DNA from: Climacium dendroides
Taxonomy: Eukaryota > Streptophyta > Bryopsida > Hypnales > Climaciaceae
Direction of reading: 5' to 3'
Length of the DNA stretch: 64,000 bases
NCBI GenBank assembly: GCA_950106755.1
Contig: OX467082.1
Location: 20,956,001-21,020,000, forward strand
Both the position numbers and the translations under genes were made by a program. The notes under the pieces are model-generated. The model searched no databases. It worked only from the letters and a program-made list of their open reading frames with translations, and was not told the DNA's origin. The first letter of the stretch is position 1. The number at the start of each line of letters is the position of its first letter. Below are positions 25,101-36,345 of the stretch, piece by piece.

Positions 25101-28100
25101 GAAGGAGCATCCCAACTGCACAGACCTACATGGAGCTAAGAGAATTTGTTGTTAAACCTTACATCCAAGCTAAGAATAAAGGTCCTCTACATTCCAATAG
25201 AGTCGATTATACTCCATTACAGTCAACTCATAGTCAATAGTCTATTCCAGAAGCCAGTAGGCCATTATAGTAACTTTCAAAAAATTCATATCTATCATTC
25301 TAAAATGTAGGATATTAATTCTTCTTTCTCTCGGTACATTCTATTGTTACCTTCCTTGAAGCTTCTAAATGAACACATACTGGGTACTTAGGGTTTAAGT
25401 ATCCCACAACAATCTTACCATCATGTGTGCCGAGGGGTATGATTGTGTCCTCAGCAACTACTCTGACACCCACAGTAACAGAACCTTTGTGCGTAAATTT
25501 CAGCGCATTCCCAACTGCAAAATCGAATCCAACAACAGACGTCAAAAACGTTTCAAAGATGTGGAATGGCTTATTTCACAACTTTGGAAGACCCGCCACA
25601 ATCAAATCTACAACATTAACCCTTTTTACTAAAACGAATCATGAAGATGCAAGACATTCCGAACAACTTCACCGCTCCGTGACCAAGTTTAAAATGGAAG
25701 CTGACGATAATGACTTCGAAGTAATTTCTGTCAATTAAAAATGTAGGGCACGGTTTCTTCTTTCTAATGAGACATTTTGTTGCCTTCCTTGAAGTTTTCC
25801 TAAACGACCAGAGTGGAGGAGGCTTTGCATTGACATAAGTGATATTCACAGTAAATGTGAGGAAGTTTGAGTAGCCATTACTCGAAAAGTAAGCGAGTGC
25901 TACACGGACAGAGCCTCTAAAAGTGTAGTAACTTGTTTCAGTTCCTAAAGATACGAAAACGGACACTCTTGGCCATTTGGGTACTTGGGGTTACACGTAT
26001 TTTGACTTGTCAGTACAGAATTAGAATGAAATGAACAAACCTAGATTAATCAAGCATTGCTGAAGCTTTCCAACATCGCCCACCAATGTCTGCGGCACGC
26101 TTTTGTCCACCTCCCACATGAGCTGCAAGCCACGCTGTTGGGCCCGTGCTTGCAGCATACGAAACGTGCTGGACACCATTTTCCGAATGTTGAAAGGGAC
26201 TTTCTCCACCTCCAAGCGCCCTGCCTCGATCTTGGCTAGGTCCAGAACACTGTTGATGATATGCAACAGAAGATCTGCACACTCCTTGACGGATACTAAA
26301 CTCTCCTCCTGGTCAGGCGTCAGCTCGGACTCCAAGAGCAGCGCTGTCAAGCCCAGAATCCCATGAATTGGTGTCCTAATTCCAAAGCAAGGTATAAATT
26401 TAATTAGGAACCATGCCATCCTTGCACAAATGAACAAACCTCAAAAAGATTTGCAAATTCAACCCCACAAGAACTTCTAAGCAAGACGCAATAAAAGACA
26501 GGCAGAAAACGAGTTTAACCCCTACAAGAGCCGGCATCCAGTGGGTAGATGATGCACATTTTTCAAGAGCTTATTGCAGCAGTAGCCATATGAAACAGAT
26601 GAAGTTCATTCAAGTATGCTGAAAAGGAATCTTTTGGCTACTCAGCAACGTGACTAGCTTGGTCACTTGATGCTTCGTGCTTTTTATGCAAAGTTCTAAA
26701 TCAGTTCATGAATGTCAAGATGGGAAGAAAAGAAAAATATTCGAAAATGAAGAATTCTTGTCTAAATTCATGTCAGGCCAAAATTTATATTGGCTCAAAA
26801 GCTCCACCCATATCTACATTCCACTCCTACCAGGCTCTCTTAGGGTTTAATAAGCTATGATGCTGGAGTCTGAGCTGTCACTCTAACATTTAGGAGTTAA
26901 CACGTCAGCCACAAGAGAAATAGATCCAAACCAAAGAAAGAGCTTTCAAGTCGCACATTTTCACCAATATTGCAGGTACGTTAGGTAGTGGATATTAAAA
27001 ACGTTAGGGACCTCATCCTTCTCCAATATTGGACCCTGTTACCAACAGCAATTTATGTATTCGTGAACTTGATTGGTCTTATATTATCAAGAGGAATGTA
27101 AGCATGAAATGGAAACATGTCCATGATCTTAAAATGGACACGGGGTTGTCTACAGTACCTTGCACTTGAAAATTGGATTAAAAAATCCACACAATGTGAT
27201 AAACATTTGATCACAAAAAATTTGACTCTTGCACTCTCCACAGCTCCCAAAAATCACACTTTCTCCATACGCATAATTAATGAAAGTAACGCAATTAGTA
27301 TCCCTAACCCTATTTTACAAAGTTGGATTCAACCTACGGGCTCGCTTCTCACCTGATTTCGTGACTCATATTTGCAAGGAAATCGGACTTGGCATGGCTC
27401 GCTTGTTCAGCTTTCCTCTGGGAAACTTGGAGCTCCTCATTGGCTTTCCGAAGCTCCGAAGTCCTCATATCCACGGTCTCTTCCAGCTCCACATTCAATT
27501 GGTGTAGTTTGCGTGTGAGGCTTTGCTTCTCCCTAACGGCCGCCGCGAGCGTTATCCCCACTACTCCCATCACACAGCTGAAAAGCTCAATCTGCACACC
27601 GACCTGTCATTTAGTCTACACTTCTAGATCATAGAAGTGTCGTAACCGAAAGACTACAATCTCCATGAAGCAAAATTATTTCTCTCGAGTAGGTGGCTCC
27701 CGAGCTCAAATTCAGACAAGTAGACCTCATTTTGTGAAATAAGCGACAGCTTATTGTACATAAAGTAGGGGTTCCATTAACCATACAGGAGAACTTTGAT
27801 TAGTGGTAAGTGTGTAATCACTTAATTTTTAGTCATTTAGCTTCTTGCAACTGATTTTTAGCTTTAACATAGCCTTAATTTGCAAAATTTTAGATGACAC
27901 AAGCTTCTAGATTGGTGTAGGGAAAGGCTCAAAGTTCACCTGTATGCTGAAAGAAACCTCTCCCTTGCTGTACGGTGAATGGAGACTTTAAATTACCTTA
28001 CCGGTTTTCCAACAAAAACGTAGGCTACCATTTATGACCTAAAATGAGCACCGCGTGCACATCTATCCAGATTGAAGCAATTGGTGATTGTACAGCAACC

Positions 28101-29277
28101 TAATGATTCAAGACACTGAGAGAAACCATATATCGGGGCACCCTACCTGGAGAATAATCGACGGGGACGCCACGGACAGGTTGCTTGACATGGTGTAAAA
28201 CGAGCCGCGCTTGCGTATGGATCCCAAAGCACTGCAATACGCAATCACGCTCACCGTAATCGCCCACCCCACTTTATTGAACCGAAACGCCGTCCACGTG
28301 ATCAGTGGGAAGCACAAGTACGGCAGCGGTCGAAAATGCTCAAAGTTGAGAAAAAACACCAGCACCATAGCCGCGGACGTCGCCACCGCCACCAACGCAC
28401 ACTCCAGGAGATTCCCTGCACTCCTCAGACTCGCTTGGTAATCCCACGCCAACAGATGCGTCAACAACGGCGTGACCGTGATCATGGAGGCTAAAACCCC
28501 CAGCCACCACGTCCCCCAGTACCTCCAGAAGCTCGACCACTGAATCAACGGCGTGAGGGAGATGCAAAGCGAAATCAGCATCCCAAACGTCAACGACAAC
28601 ACGAACACCGTCACCAAAAACAACACGGCTTCTCTCACGGAATCAATCGTGGGGATCCGCTTCGACCCGACGCGACACAGAAACTTGCGAAGGAAGTACG
28701 CGCCAATGTGACTCTGCACTGTGGCCAGAAACGCCACCAGGAGCATGATCGTAGTGTTGACGCTCGTGAACTCCATGTGTAGCCGCCAGATCATGTACAG
28801 CCGCACTAAATACAATCCCACGAAGTTCCCTGGAGCCACGGCGGTTGTCCAGACGCAAGCGACAGCGAGGGCGACGGAATGAGGGAGGTAGAGAGGGAAG
28901 ATGATGGTGCGGTCGATGAGAGAGCGTAGATCGTCGACTGAGCTTTCCCACGTGATGATTCCGCTCGCTAACACCAGCAGCAATGTCACCAAGTTGCGGC
29001 GGATCATGGTGACGATGCTGGTGAGGTTGCGGGGACGGTCGCGCCATGTTTGCACGAAAAGCTCACGCCCGAGGTCGATGCAACAACGGAGCGTGCCGGT
29101 GCTTACTTGCTCCCACGAGTTGGAGGATCTGTCTCTTCTACTCAAGGCGTCACCTGCAGAAGAGTAGTCCATTGTGATACTGGCACTGGAAACATGATCC
29201 TTTCGCGAGGCGTACCCTGGGAATCGAGACCCTGACTCTTCATCCACTTCGTCAAGCTTCCGCTGCGACTCCAGCAT
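22124..29277 (-). CDS. Hybrid histidine kinase with MASE1-type membrane sensor
   Basis: Eight exons in transcription order, 29277-28147, 27591-27353, 26375-26041, 25514-25419, 25069-24859, 24544-24396, 24058-23079 and 22366-22124, join in frame into 1127 residues; all introns are GT-AG. Residues about 95-395 form a multi-pass hydrophobic sensor resembling bacterial MASE1, followed by a short coiled coil (397-445). HisKA carries the phosphoacceptor His454 (SHEIRTPIHG). The HATPase has Asn571 ([15 protein letters not shown]), DTGIGI (631-636) and GGTGLGLCI (660-668). A Ser/Gly-rich linker (about 722-992) precedes a receiver domain with Glu999/Asp1000, phosphoacceptor Asp1045 (LVLMDVQMPVMDG), Thr1078 and Lys1100. 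All catalytic residues are present. It should autophosphorylate and pass phosphate to its receiver and then to HPt proteins. There is no CHASE, GAF or ethylene-binding motif, so it is not a standard cytokinin or ethylene receptor; the ligand is unknown. ATG context is TTACAATGC. Confidence 0.9.
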
Positions 29278-30600
29278 TGTAAGGGGAATTCAAGGGGCTT
29301 ACACTACTATCATCCTGGGGGCACAATCATGCGCGACGACCTCCTTGTAGCAACTGCACAATCCGACCCTTTTCCTAGCCAAGTCAGCCTTGTTTAACCT
29401 CCACATCTTAGTGGTCGGATGCTTGTTGCGTGCAGGCTTAGACGCAGAGACCAAAAAGCTTCGGACTCGGGCCTCTACCTTTGTAACAGATCCGCTTCGA
29501 AACGAGGCCCGAACCCTGGAGAAAAAAAAGTGACAAAACGGGGTGAGTTAGCGAGGGGTGACGACAACCTAAAAACTGCTGATGCAGCAGAGAGAATAGA
29601 CTCCTGCACCCAAGACTGAAGGTACTTTTGCAGAGCCCTGGGTGTAGCAAAACCGTTCCTACCTTGGAACACACACTGGACAACCAGTAGTAGCAAAAAC
29701 AAACGTTCAGCGCGTTACTCAAGGCCACTCAGTCTGATCAATTCTTCTCATTCTAGACCTTCCAGTAATTGCCTCCTCGCAAGCCTACTAATCACCAGAA
29801 TCTAATCACAGCGCGAACTTTCCGATAGAGAAACCAATTTGTAACCAATCTGGGTACTTCCACTAGAGCCACAAGCAGCACACGAACACTGACTTGAATC
29901 CCGTAGTTACATTGAAAGCTCCAGAAACACCACCCCTGATCTTCGATCCCACAACTTAGGCTTCCATTTTTCCAACTGGTCAAGGGAAGAGTCTGTTGCT
30001 AAAACATGGACGGTTTGATTACCTTGTTGTGACGCCCAACCCAAGAGCGATCCATCTGCGTCTTCATGGTGTTCGATATCTGGGGACCACGGAAGACTAA
30101 GCTTAGCAGCAAGCACGAAGAGCGTGAAAGAGGTGACTGATTAGTGAAGTGAGGAGGTTGCAAGAGCATTGACGGTGCCTGAGGAGGCTGGCCTGGCTGG
30201 GGTTGCAAGTGGCAGATGGTGGCGAATGGATTTCCGCTGCATGTGATTCCAGAATAGGTCTCGTAGACTACGCGAGAACCGACCGACCGACGGACCAACG
30301 GACCGACTGTGCAGTGGTGATGGTGGTGGTTGCAACTTAGTTGTTGTTGCAAGTTCAGTTGTTGTAGCTGCTGTTGTTGTTACGCCGCAGCAGCAGCGAA
30401 AGCCCACCTCGCTGCGGTGGACTAGCTCATCGCCAGCTTTCTCATTGCTTGTCCATAACCAGACACCGAAGCCCCAAAGCCCAAGCTAAGCTTAAGCTAA
30501 GCCAAGCCCAAGGCAAGGCAAGGCAACAGTCCCACGACAATGTCGTCTCCTATTCTCGCCATCACCAACTTCTCCTTGGCAACTGGTAAACTGGCACGGC
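29278..30600 (-). promoter_or_regulatory. 5' leader and promoter region of the histidine kinase gene
   Basis: GC-richer than the spacer beyond 30.6 kb and free of an obvious separate gene. It contains CAA/CAG-type triplet runs on the - strand (about 30345-30400) and a tract of CCGAC/CGGAC-type tetramer repeats at 30278-30307. A leader intron is possible but its borders cannot be set. Short open frames on the - strand here could be upstream ORFs; nothing in them is recognisable. A TATA box is not clearly seen. Confidence 0.4.
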
Positions 30601-30712
30601 ACGGTCTCACCCTCCAGTGACCTGATCCTATGACTGGCGTTTACCCTGGACTGACCTCTGTAATGTCACCGCTTATGGGCCCATGGCAAGAAGAACTCAA
30701 GCCTACTCTTGA

Positions 30713-32780
30713 GGCTGGCATGAATTAAGGGTCTCTATTCATCTGGGGTCCCATTTGAAATTTATTTGCCAATAGCAAGAGTTAGACTACATACCTTCAT
30801 TAGAAGGAAGACTCAATTCTATCTAGGGAGCAAATCTCACACAAAGTCCTTATAAAGGAATTCAAAAATGGAGTATAAGTGTTTTATGCATATAAAAGGA
30901 TTGAATATTAAACAATGAGAAGGTTAATATTTTATGATTAAATTAAAGTGTGCCTACATTATTGTATGGAATTTAGAAGTGTTGGCATCATCATTAGGGA
31001 ATTTAGGATACATGATTTGCTTTTGAAAAGTTAAGATTTTAGAATTAAGATAGAGATGTTTGGTTATTATAGAGTATGCAAAATTCCTCACCAACATGTG
31101 ATGCTTTAAATGAATCCTTGATGTGCATGGTTGCTTTTCTTAATTTGGGCTAACCTTTTGGGACCTCTCATTTCTTGATGTTGTTTTTAAAGACTTGAGT
31201 GTTGGACTCTACCAATTCACGGACAACACATCAACCTTTCAATGCCTTGTCATCTCCTAACTTTGTTTATGGAGACTTGTAAGTTGGACTTGTTAGTTCA
31301 TGGACAATGCGTCAACCTCTGGAGGTCTTGTCATCTCTTAATTAGTCCATAGACAATACACCAACGTTTGTAAGCCCCATCATCTTTTAACATTGTTTAT
31401 GGAGACTTATGTGTTGGATTTGATCAATCTATGGACAATGCGTTAGCCTTTCAAGGCCTTGTCCTCTCTTAGTCAGTTTGTAGACAATACACCAATGTGT
31501 CAGCCTTTCAAGGCCTTGTCCTCTCTTAGTTAGTCTGTAGACAATACACCAGTGAGTCAGCCTTTCAAGGCCTTGTCCTTTCTTAGTCAGTCTGTAGACA
31601 ATACACCAATGCATCAGCCTTTTAAGGCCTTGTCCTCTCTTAGTTAGTTTGTAAACAATACACCAACGCATCGGCCTTTCAAGGCCTTGTCCTCTATTAG
31701 TCAATTCGTAAACAATACACAAGTACGTTAGCCTTTCCTGGCCTTGTCTTCTCTTAACCAGTTTGTAGACAATACACGAGTGTGTTAGACTTTCAAGGCC
31801 TTTCCTCTCTTAGTCAGTCCGTAGACAATACGCCAAGGTTTGAAAACCTTATCATTTCTTAACACTATTTATGAAGACTTGCGTGTTGGACTTGGTCAAT
31901 CTATAGACAATACATTAGCCTTTTACGATCTTGTCATCTCTTAATCAATCTATGGACAATACGCTAGCCTTTGTAGGCGTTGTCATCTCCTATTCTTTAG
32001 GCTAGCATGAATTGAAGGTCTCTATTCATATTGGTTTAACTTGACATTTATTTGCCAATAACAAGAGTTGCACCACAACTACATAACTTCATTAGAAGGA
32101 AGACTCAATTCTATCTAACAATCAAACCTCACACAAATTCCTTGTAAAGGAATTCAAAGATGGAGTATAAGTGTTGTATACATTTTGTAGCATTTAAAAA
32201 GATTAGATATTAAACAATAAGAAGATTGATATTTTATAATTAAAGTGTACCACGTTACTGTATGGAATTTAGAAGTATTAGCATTATCAAGTATTAGAGA
32301 ATTTAGGATACTTGATTTGTATTTGAAAAGTTGAGATTTTAGAATTACAATAAAGATGTTTGGTAATTATAGAGTATACAAAATTCCTCACCAACATGTG
32401 ATGCATTAAGTGAATCCATGATGTACATGGTTGCTTTTCCTAATTTGGGCTAACATTTTAGAGCTTCTTGTTTCCTGACGTTGTTCCCAGAGACTTGAAT
32501 ATTGGACTCAATCAATCCACGGACAATGCGTTAGCCTTTAGAGGCCTTGTCATCTCCTGACGCTACCAACCTTTGCAAGCCTTATCATCTTCTGACATTG
32601 TATATAGAGACTTGCAACTTGGTCAGTCCATAGACAATACACTAGCCTTTGCAAACCTTATCATCTTCTAATGTTGTTAATAGAGACTTGCATTTGGGTT
32701 AATCCATGGACAATACGCTAGCCTTTCAAGGCCTTGTCATCTCTTATTGTTGTTTTTAGAAACTTAAGTGTTTTGACAAT
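30713..32780. repeat. Macro-repeat, unit about 1.29 kb (one full and one partial copy)
   Basis: The sequence from 30713 (GGCTGGCATGAATTAAGGGT) recurs from about 32000 (GGCTAGCATGAATTGAAGGT) and stays recognisable for about 430 bases. Shared words include TTTATTTGCCAATA-CAAGAG, TTAGAAGGAAGACTCAATTC and TTCCTCACCAACATGTGATG. Each unit then passes into shorter repeats built on AGACAATACACCA and GCCTTTCAAGGCCTTGTC. The second unit is shortened, ending near 32780. Non-coding. Confidence 0.85.
31230..32000. repeat. 57-bp tandem repeats inside the macro-repeat
   Basis: Many copies of a unit with GTAGACAATACACCA, then GCCTTTCAAGGCCTTGTC, then CTCTCTTAGTCAGT. Between 31430 and 31820 the period is close to 57 bases; toward the edges longer related units with GGAGACTTG-TGTTGGA appear. 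Because 57 is divisible by three, the - strand stays open over five units (about 31429-31722). I regard that as a repeat artefact, not a protein. GCCTTTCAAGGC-type words make each unit partly self-complementary. Confidence 0.9.
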
Positions 32781-33250
32781 CCATTGACAATATATCTCTA
32801 CTCCAATTTGCCTACTACTTAACAAATACTTCTATTATAATTAATATAATAGATTAAAATTAAATAATAATGTCAATTTACAAGTGTAGATACTATTTTA
32901 GTCCCAATTGTGCCTCTAATTTGAGATAATTTAAACATAATCCTATTACTAATGGAAGTAAAAGTGAGTTTATATATTGATTCCCTAGAGTTTGGGGAGG
33001 GGATGGTATGTCAGGGAAGGTGATATTAGAGAGGTATAGGTGAACCTATCCCCAAACTTCAATTGGAAATTGAACCATTCAGCTCAGTTATTTATTATTG
33101 CAGCAATACAATAGCTATTGTATAAGGACAACAGACAGCAATAAGTTCCTATAAACTATATTTCTAGTGACGAGTATTGTTTGTAAGTTTTGAGTTGTTG
33201 TCAATGACAATGATGGCTTTGCAAGTAATGAAAACCCCACCCCACTCCAT
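32781..33250. other. Spacer
   Basis: AT-rich non-coding DNA between the macro-repeat and a miniature transposon. No gene or clear repeat seen. Confidence 0.4.
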
Positions 33251-33838
33251 GGCCGGGGTGAACTGACCCCCCTTGCTTGTTCCCTTGTAGTCATTCAAGG
33301 GATGCATGTCAAATAAAAGCCCCCTATTTTGTGCTTGATCAACCCCTAATGCAAGTGGGAACTTGAATATCTCAGGGTTTCCCCATTTGTCCTCTATTTT
33401 TATAGTCTCCATATGTCAAATTCCAACCTGCATTAACCCTTTACGTACTAAGAATTCACTATTTTAAGTAGTGAATTTTGATTGAATGTTTTGTAGAAAG
33501 CATAATCTAAATGGAAATTTTTATTATATAATTATCTTGAATGAAGAACATTGCATTCATTGGTTTAAATAAATAATTATTTAAATAAATAAAAATCCCC
33601 ATATAGAATCTCTAAAGTTGCTGAAAAAAACATGAGACCCAATTTGGGCTTCTTAGACACTAAAGGGTTAAGGCTTAATTAATCTGCACCTCTACACCAC
33701 TTCCACCACTTCCAGCTAATTTGGGGCCTCTGATTGCAAATGTGAATTCATAATTTTCAAATTTTATCATGTGTCCCAAATTTAAAATTTCGGTGTTTTC
33801 CCTCGGGGACGACGGACCTAGTCCCCCCGACCTGCCAC
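33251..33838. mobile_element. hAT-like MITE, family A copy 2, interrupted
   Basis: Left end GGCCGGGGTGAACTGACCCC at 33251; the core GGGGCCTCTGATTGCAAATG resumes at about 33722, followed by a degraded right end around 33800-33838. The left half carries the family words GTAGTCATTCAAGGG and CCCCCTATTTTGTGCTTGAT. The two halves are separated by additional DNA, including the TTAA-flanked insertion at 33437-33667. The right terminus is the least certain part. Confidence 0.55.
33437..33667. mobile_element. piggyBac-like MITE with TTAA target duplication
   Basis: A 231-base element bounded by TTAA at 33433-33436 and 33668-33671. Terminal inverted repeats: CCCTTTACGTACTAAGAA at the left, and TTCTTAGACACTAAAGGG at the right. 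TTAA duplication with ends starting CCC is the hallmark of the piggyBac superfamily. It is too short to encode a transposase, so it is non-autonomous. It lies inside family A copy 2. Confidence 0.75.
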
Positions 33839-33894
33839 TATCATCATCATCATGCCTGTGGATTGGAAATTGGGCATTTTTCTGAAGCAGAGTG

Positions 33895-34245
33895 TTAAGT
33901 TTCATAAAAGCCCACTTTTGCTGAAGATGCCGTGCGCTCCGTCGCAGACATAATCACGGCTTGTGCTTTGGAAGATGCTGTTTTTTCTCCTCTTCCTTCT
34001 CGAACCTGCTGCTTGAGTGAGCTTTTACCTTTTTTGTCGAACTTCAGTTTCAAGCTCATCCGACGGAGTTTGGAAACGGCTTGCAACTTGGCATGCAGCA
34101 TGCTCTTCCCTTGAAGGCCTCGAGTTGCATGAAGGCGGCTGGAGCTTCGTTTCTGTTACTGTACTGTGACGGAAGCGATGAATGGTGCATTCCTTTTCCG
34201 TGTTACGTAGGTGTACCTGTATTTGCCACTTGTTGGAATTCAATA
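33895..34245 (-). other. Coding-like segment of unknown nature
   Basis: A GC-richer patch in which the - strand has a 68-residue open frame (34101-33895), rich in Lys, Ser and Arg, and a second overlapping frame. Composition is closer to the exons of this window than to the spacer. There is no recognised domain, start context or splice pattern. It may be an exon or relic of a lineage-specific gene, or a promoter-like patch. Confidence 0.25.
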
Positions 34246-35422
34246 AAAAAAATAACTGGAATTATTTTCTGTTTTTCTTGTGAAACAAATGGAAACCCCA
34301 TTGCAAAACAGAAGGTTATACCGTATACAGCAGCCAAGCCCAAAGGCTGGACAAAAAACTAACTAACTGCAGTTTTGATTTTGATTTTGATTTCTGACAA
34401 ACTAACTGGAAATTTGAAGGAAGCAATATTGCCATGCATTTTTCAGCTAATTCAAAAGGTATGTGGAAGTGAAATTAGAGCACTTTGGTAGAACAATTCG
34501 TCTCAGTAGAACATCGATAATCGATAGTAGGGTCACTCCGAGATCAAGCGCCACACTCACGTTGAAAAGAATGCCATCAGCAAGTTTCAAGCCAAACTAA
34601 CCAGCATTAGCATTTGCAGAAGAGCAAATCATTTCAAAGATTCAACTACCTACAGTTTCAGTAGGGTTTTGTCTACTACCGTAGTTCACTTTTGAATCCA
34701 ATATGGTTGGACCTTTATAAGACTTAAAGCTGATTACCCGCAAAGTTGTTTGTTGCATCGTGATTCTTGGCACTAAAGTGTAAAAAGAGTATTAAAAATC
34801 AAAAAATGAAAAAAATGAAGTTTTTTTTCCCCAAAAATTGTTTTTCCCACACTGAAATGTTGGGAATCTTTTTAAAATGCCCATATTTTAAAAGCGGGTC
34901 ATATCTACAACTGCAAAGCTCTTTTCAGGCCACCAATCTCAGTCTGGAGGAGGTTAAAATACGGGAGGCATAGCTTATGGGAAACGGAGTCGTACTTTTC
35001 TTTTTTATGACTGAGAGTGATCATTCGCAAGTGGATTTCATGATTAAGGGGATTCGCAAGTGGATTCCAAGGCAGTGGTCCCGCTCACTTCGCATTTTTC
35101 TTTGCAGACAGTGAATTTGTAGTACGCTGCACACAATAGTGAAATCACGTTGCCCCCATACATACTAATTTCTCGGAAATTTCACACTATATAAATATTT
35201 ACTGTCATTGGTCAAGATTTACTGTCATTCATTGTTCAAGAGTGCATCACTTTTGAATTAGGCCTTGTTGTACAGTACTTGGGACTCCTAGAATTCCATG
35301 TGTGCAAATGGAAATATCTATAGAAGTATATGTTGACTTTGATGACTTATAAAGTAACTTTTTTGGAGGTTAAGGCAACCTAATTGTTAAGACTACCTAA
35401 TTTCACTATGTTGTGTACTTAA
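34246..35422. other. Spacer
   Basis: Non-coding; contains low-complexity GATTTTGATTTTGATTTCTG near 34375 and a duplicated TTTACTGTCATT-GTCAAG motif near 35200. No gene seen. Confidence 0.4.
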
Positions 35423-35754
35423 GGGCCAATTTACACTATGGCCGTCCAAGATGAGAGGCCGTGGGAGTGAGTGGCCAAACTTTGATGGGAGTCCAAAGAA
35501 ATGAGCAATTAATAGGCAAACTCCACGGCCTCTCGACCATAGTTTGGGTCTCCATAGTTTAGTTGCCCAAACTTCCTTTGAGAGTCCGTCACTTTGTGGG
35601 CACTTTTCTTGCCATGTAGGCAATTTAGAGGGTGACGGCCTTTGGGTTGTGCCTTCTAGTGTGAAGGGTCGAGAGGCCAAACTCTTGGTTTCTTGAAATG
35701 TGATTGGTGGAAACCCACGGCCTCTCAACCTTCGGCCGTAGTGTGAATTGGCCC
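35423..35754. mobile_element. PIF/Harbinger-like MITE with TAA target duplication
   Basis: 332 bases flanked by TAA at 35420-35422 and 35755-35757. Inverted ends of about 45 bases match with few differences: left GGGCCAATTTACACTATGGC continuing to GAGAGGCCGTGGG; right complement GGGCCAATTCACACTACGGC continuing to GAGAGGCCGTGGG. A three-base T/A duplication and ends beginning GG fit Tourist-type elements. No transposase is encoded. Confidence 0.8.
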
Positions 35755-36077
35755 TAAGTTACTGCTTCACTTTGTTGTATGCAAAGTCTTTGTATAGAGT
35801 CGAACAGAAAAAGGATTGCAAAATGGAAAAATTGAATCAAAGGTGGAACCAAAAAAGAATGACTAAGTGTTTAAAACCAAGTATGGTACACTCTAACGTT
35901 TTTTGAAGTCTTTTTGGATGGTCAAGTCTACCTTGTGCATGGTCATAGGGTTGGCCCATATGACCGCTTTACTTCGAAGGCAGAATCGACCGTGGCCAAC
36001 CCTTTTTTTTTCCTCTAGTACGGTAATCTCAGTGGCAAGCACCACAACTTTTGTCATGCATTGAGTTTACTACTAAG

Positions 36078-36345
36078 GTAGGTACACCCAAAACCGCCAC
36101 TTTTTGCTACTGAGCCTATTTTCTATTATTAGACTGGTCAAATTTTCATATGTCATTGTTGGTAAGTGAAAGGAGGTTCCAACACACCAGAGAACGTGGC
36201 ATTTGGATACTGTATGCAAAAGTTATTAAGGAACAAAGTTTGGTTCTGAAAGCGTTTCTTCCACATAGGTACAAAACTAATTTTGGAGATGTACATACAG
36301 TGTAGATGGCAGTTTAAGGTCAGTGGCACATTTGGGTGTACCTAC
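36078..36345. mobile_element. MITE family B (GTAGGTACACCC ends), copy 1
   Basis: 268 bases with ends GTAGGTACACCC at 36078-36089 and GGGTGTACCTAC at 36334-36345; the inverted ends extend imperfectly inward (GCCACT at both). Related copies are at 43948-44218 and, inverted and interrupted, at 46375-46822. No clear target duplication; superfamily not assigned. Confidence 0.8.

Noticed and set aside
31429..31722. 97-residue open frame with a repeated 19-residue peptide on the - strand
   Set aside because: It is a by-product of the 57-bp tandem repeat, whose unit length is divisible by three; codons and flanks show no sign of a gene.
31200..32770. Regularly spaced repeats suggestive of a CRISPR array
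   Set aside because: Units are contiguous and diverged with no unique spacers, and the DNA is nuclear plant sequence.
35393..35728. 111-residue frame on the - strand
   Set aside because: Lies within the PIF/Harbinger-like MITE and has no transposase or other domain.
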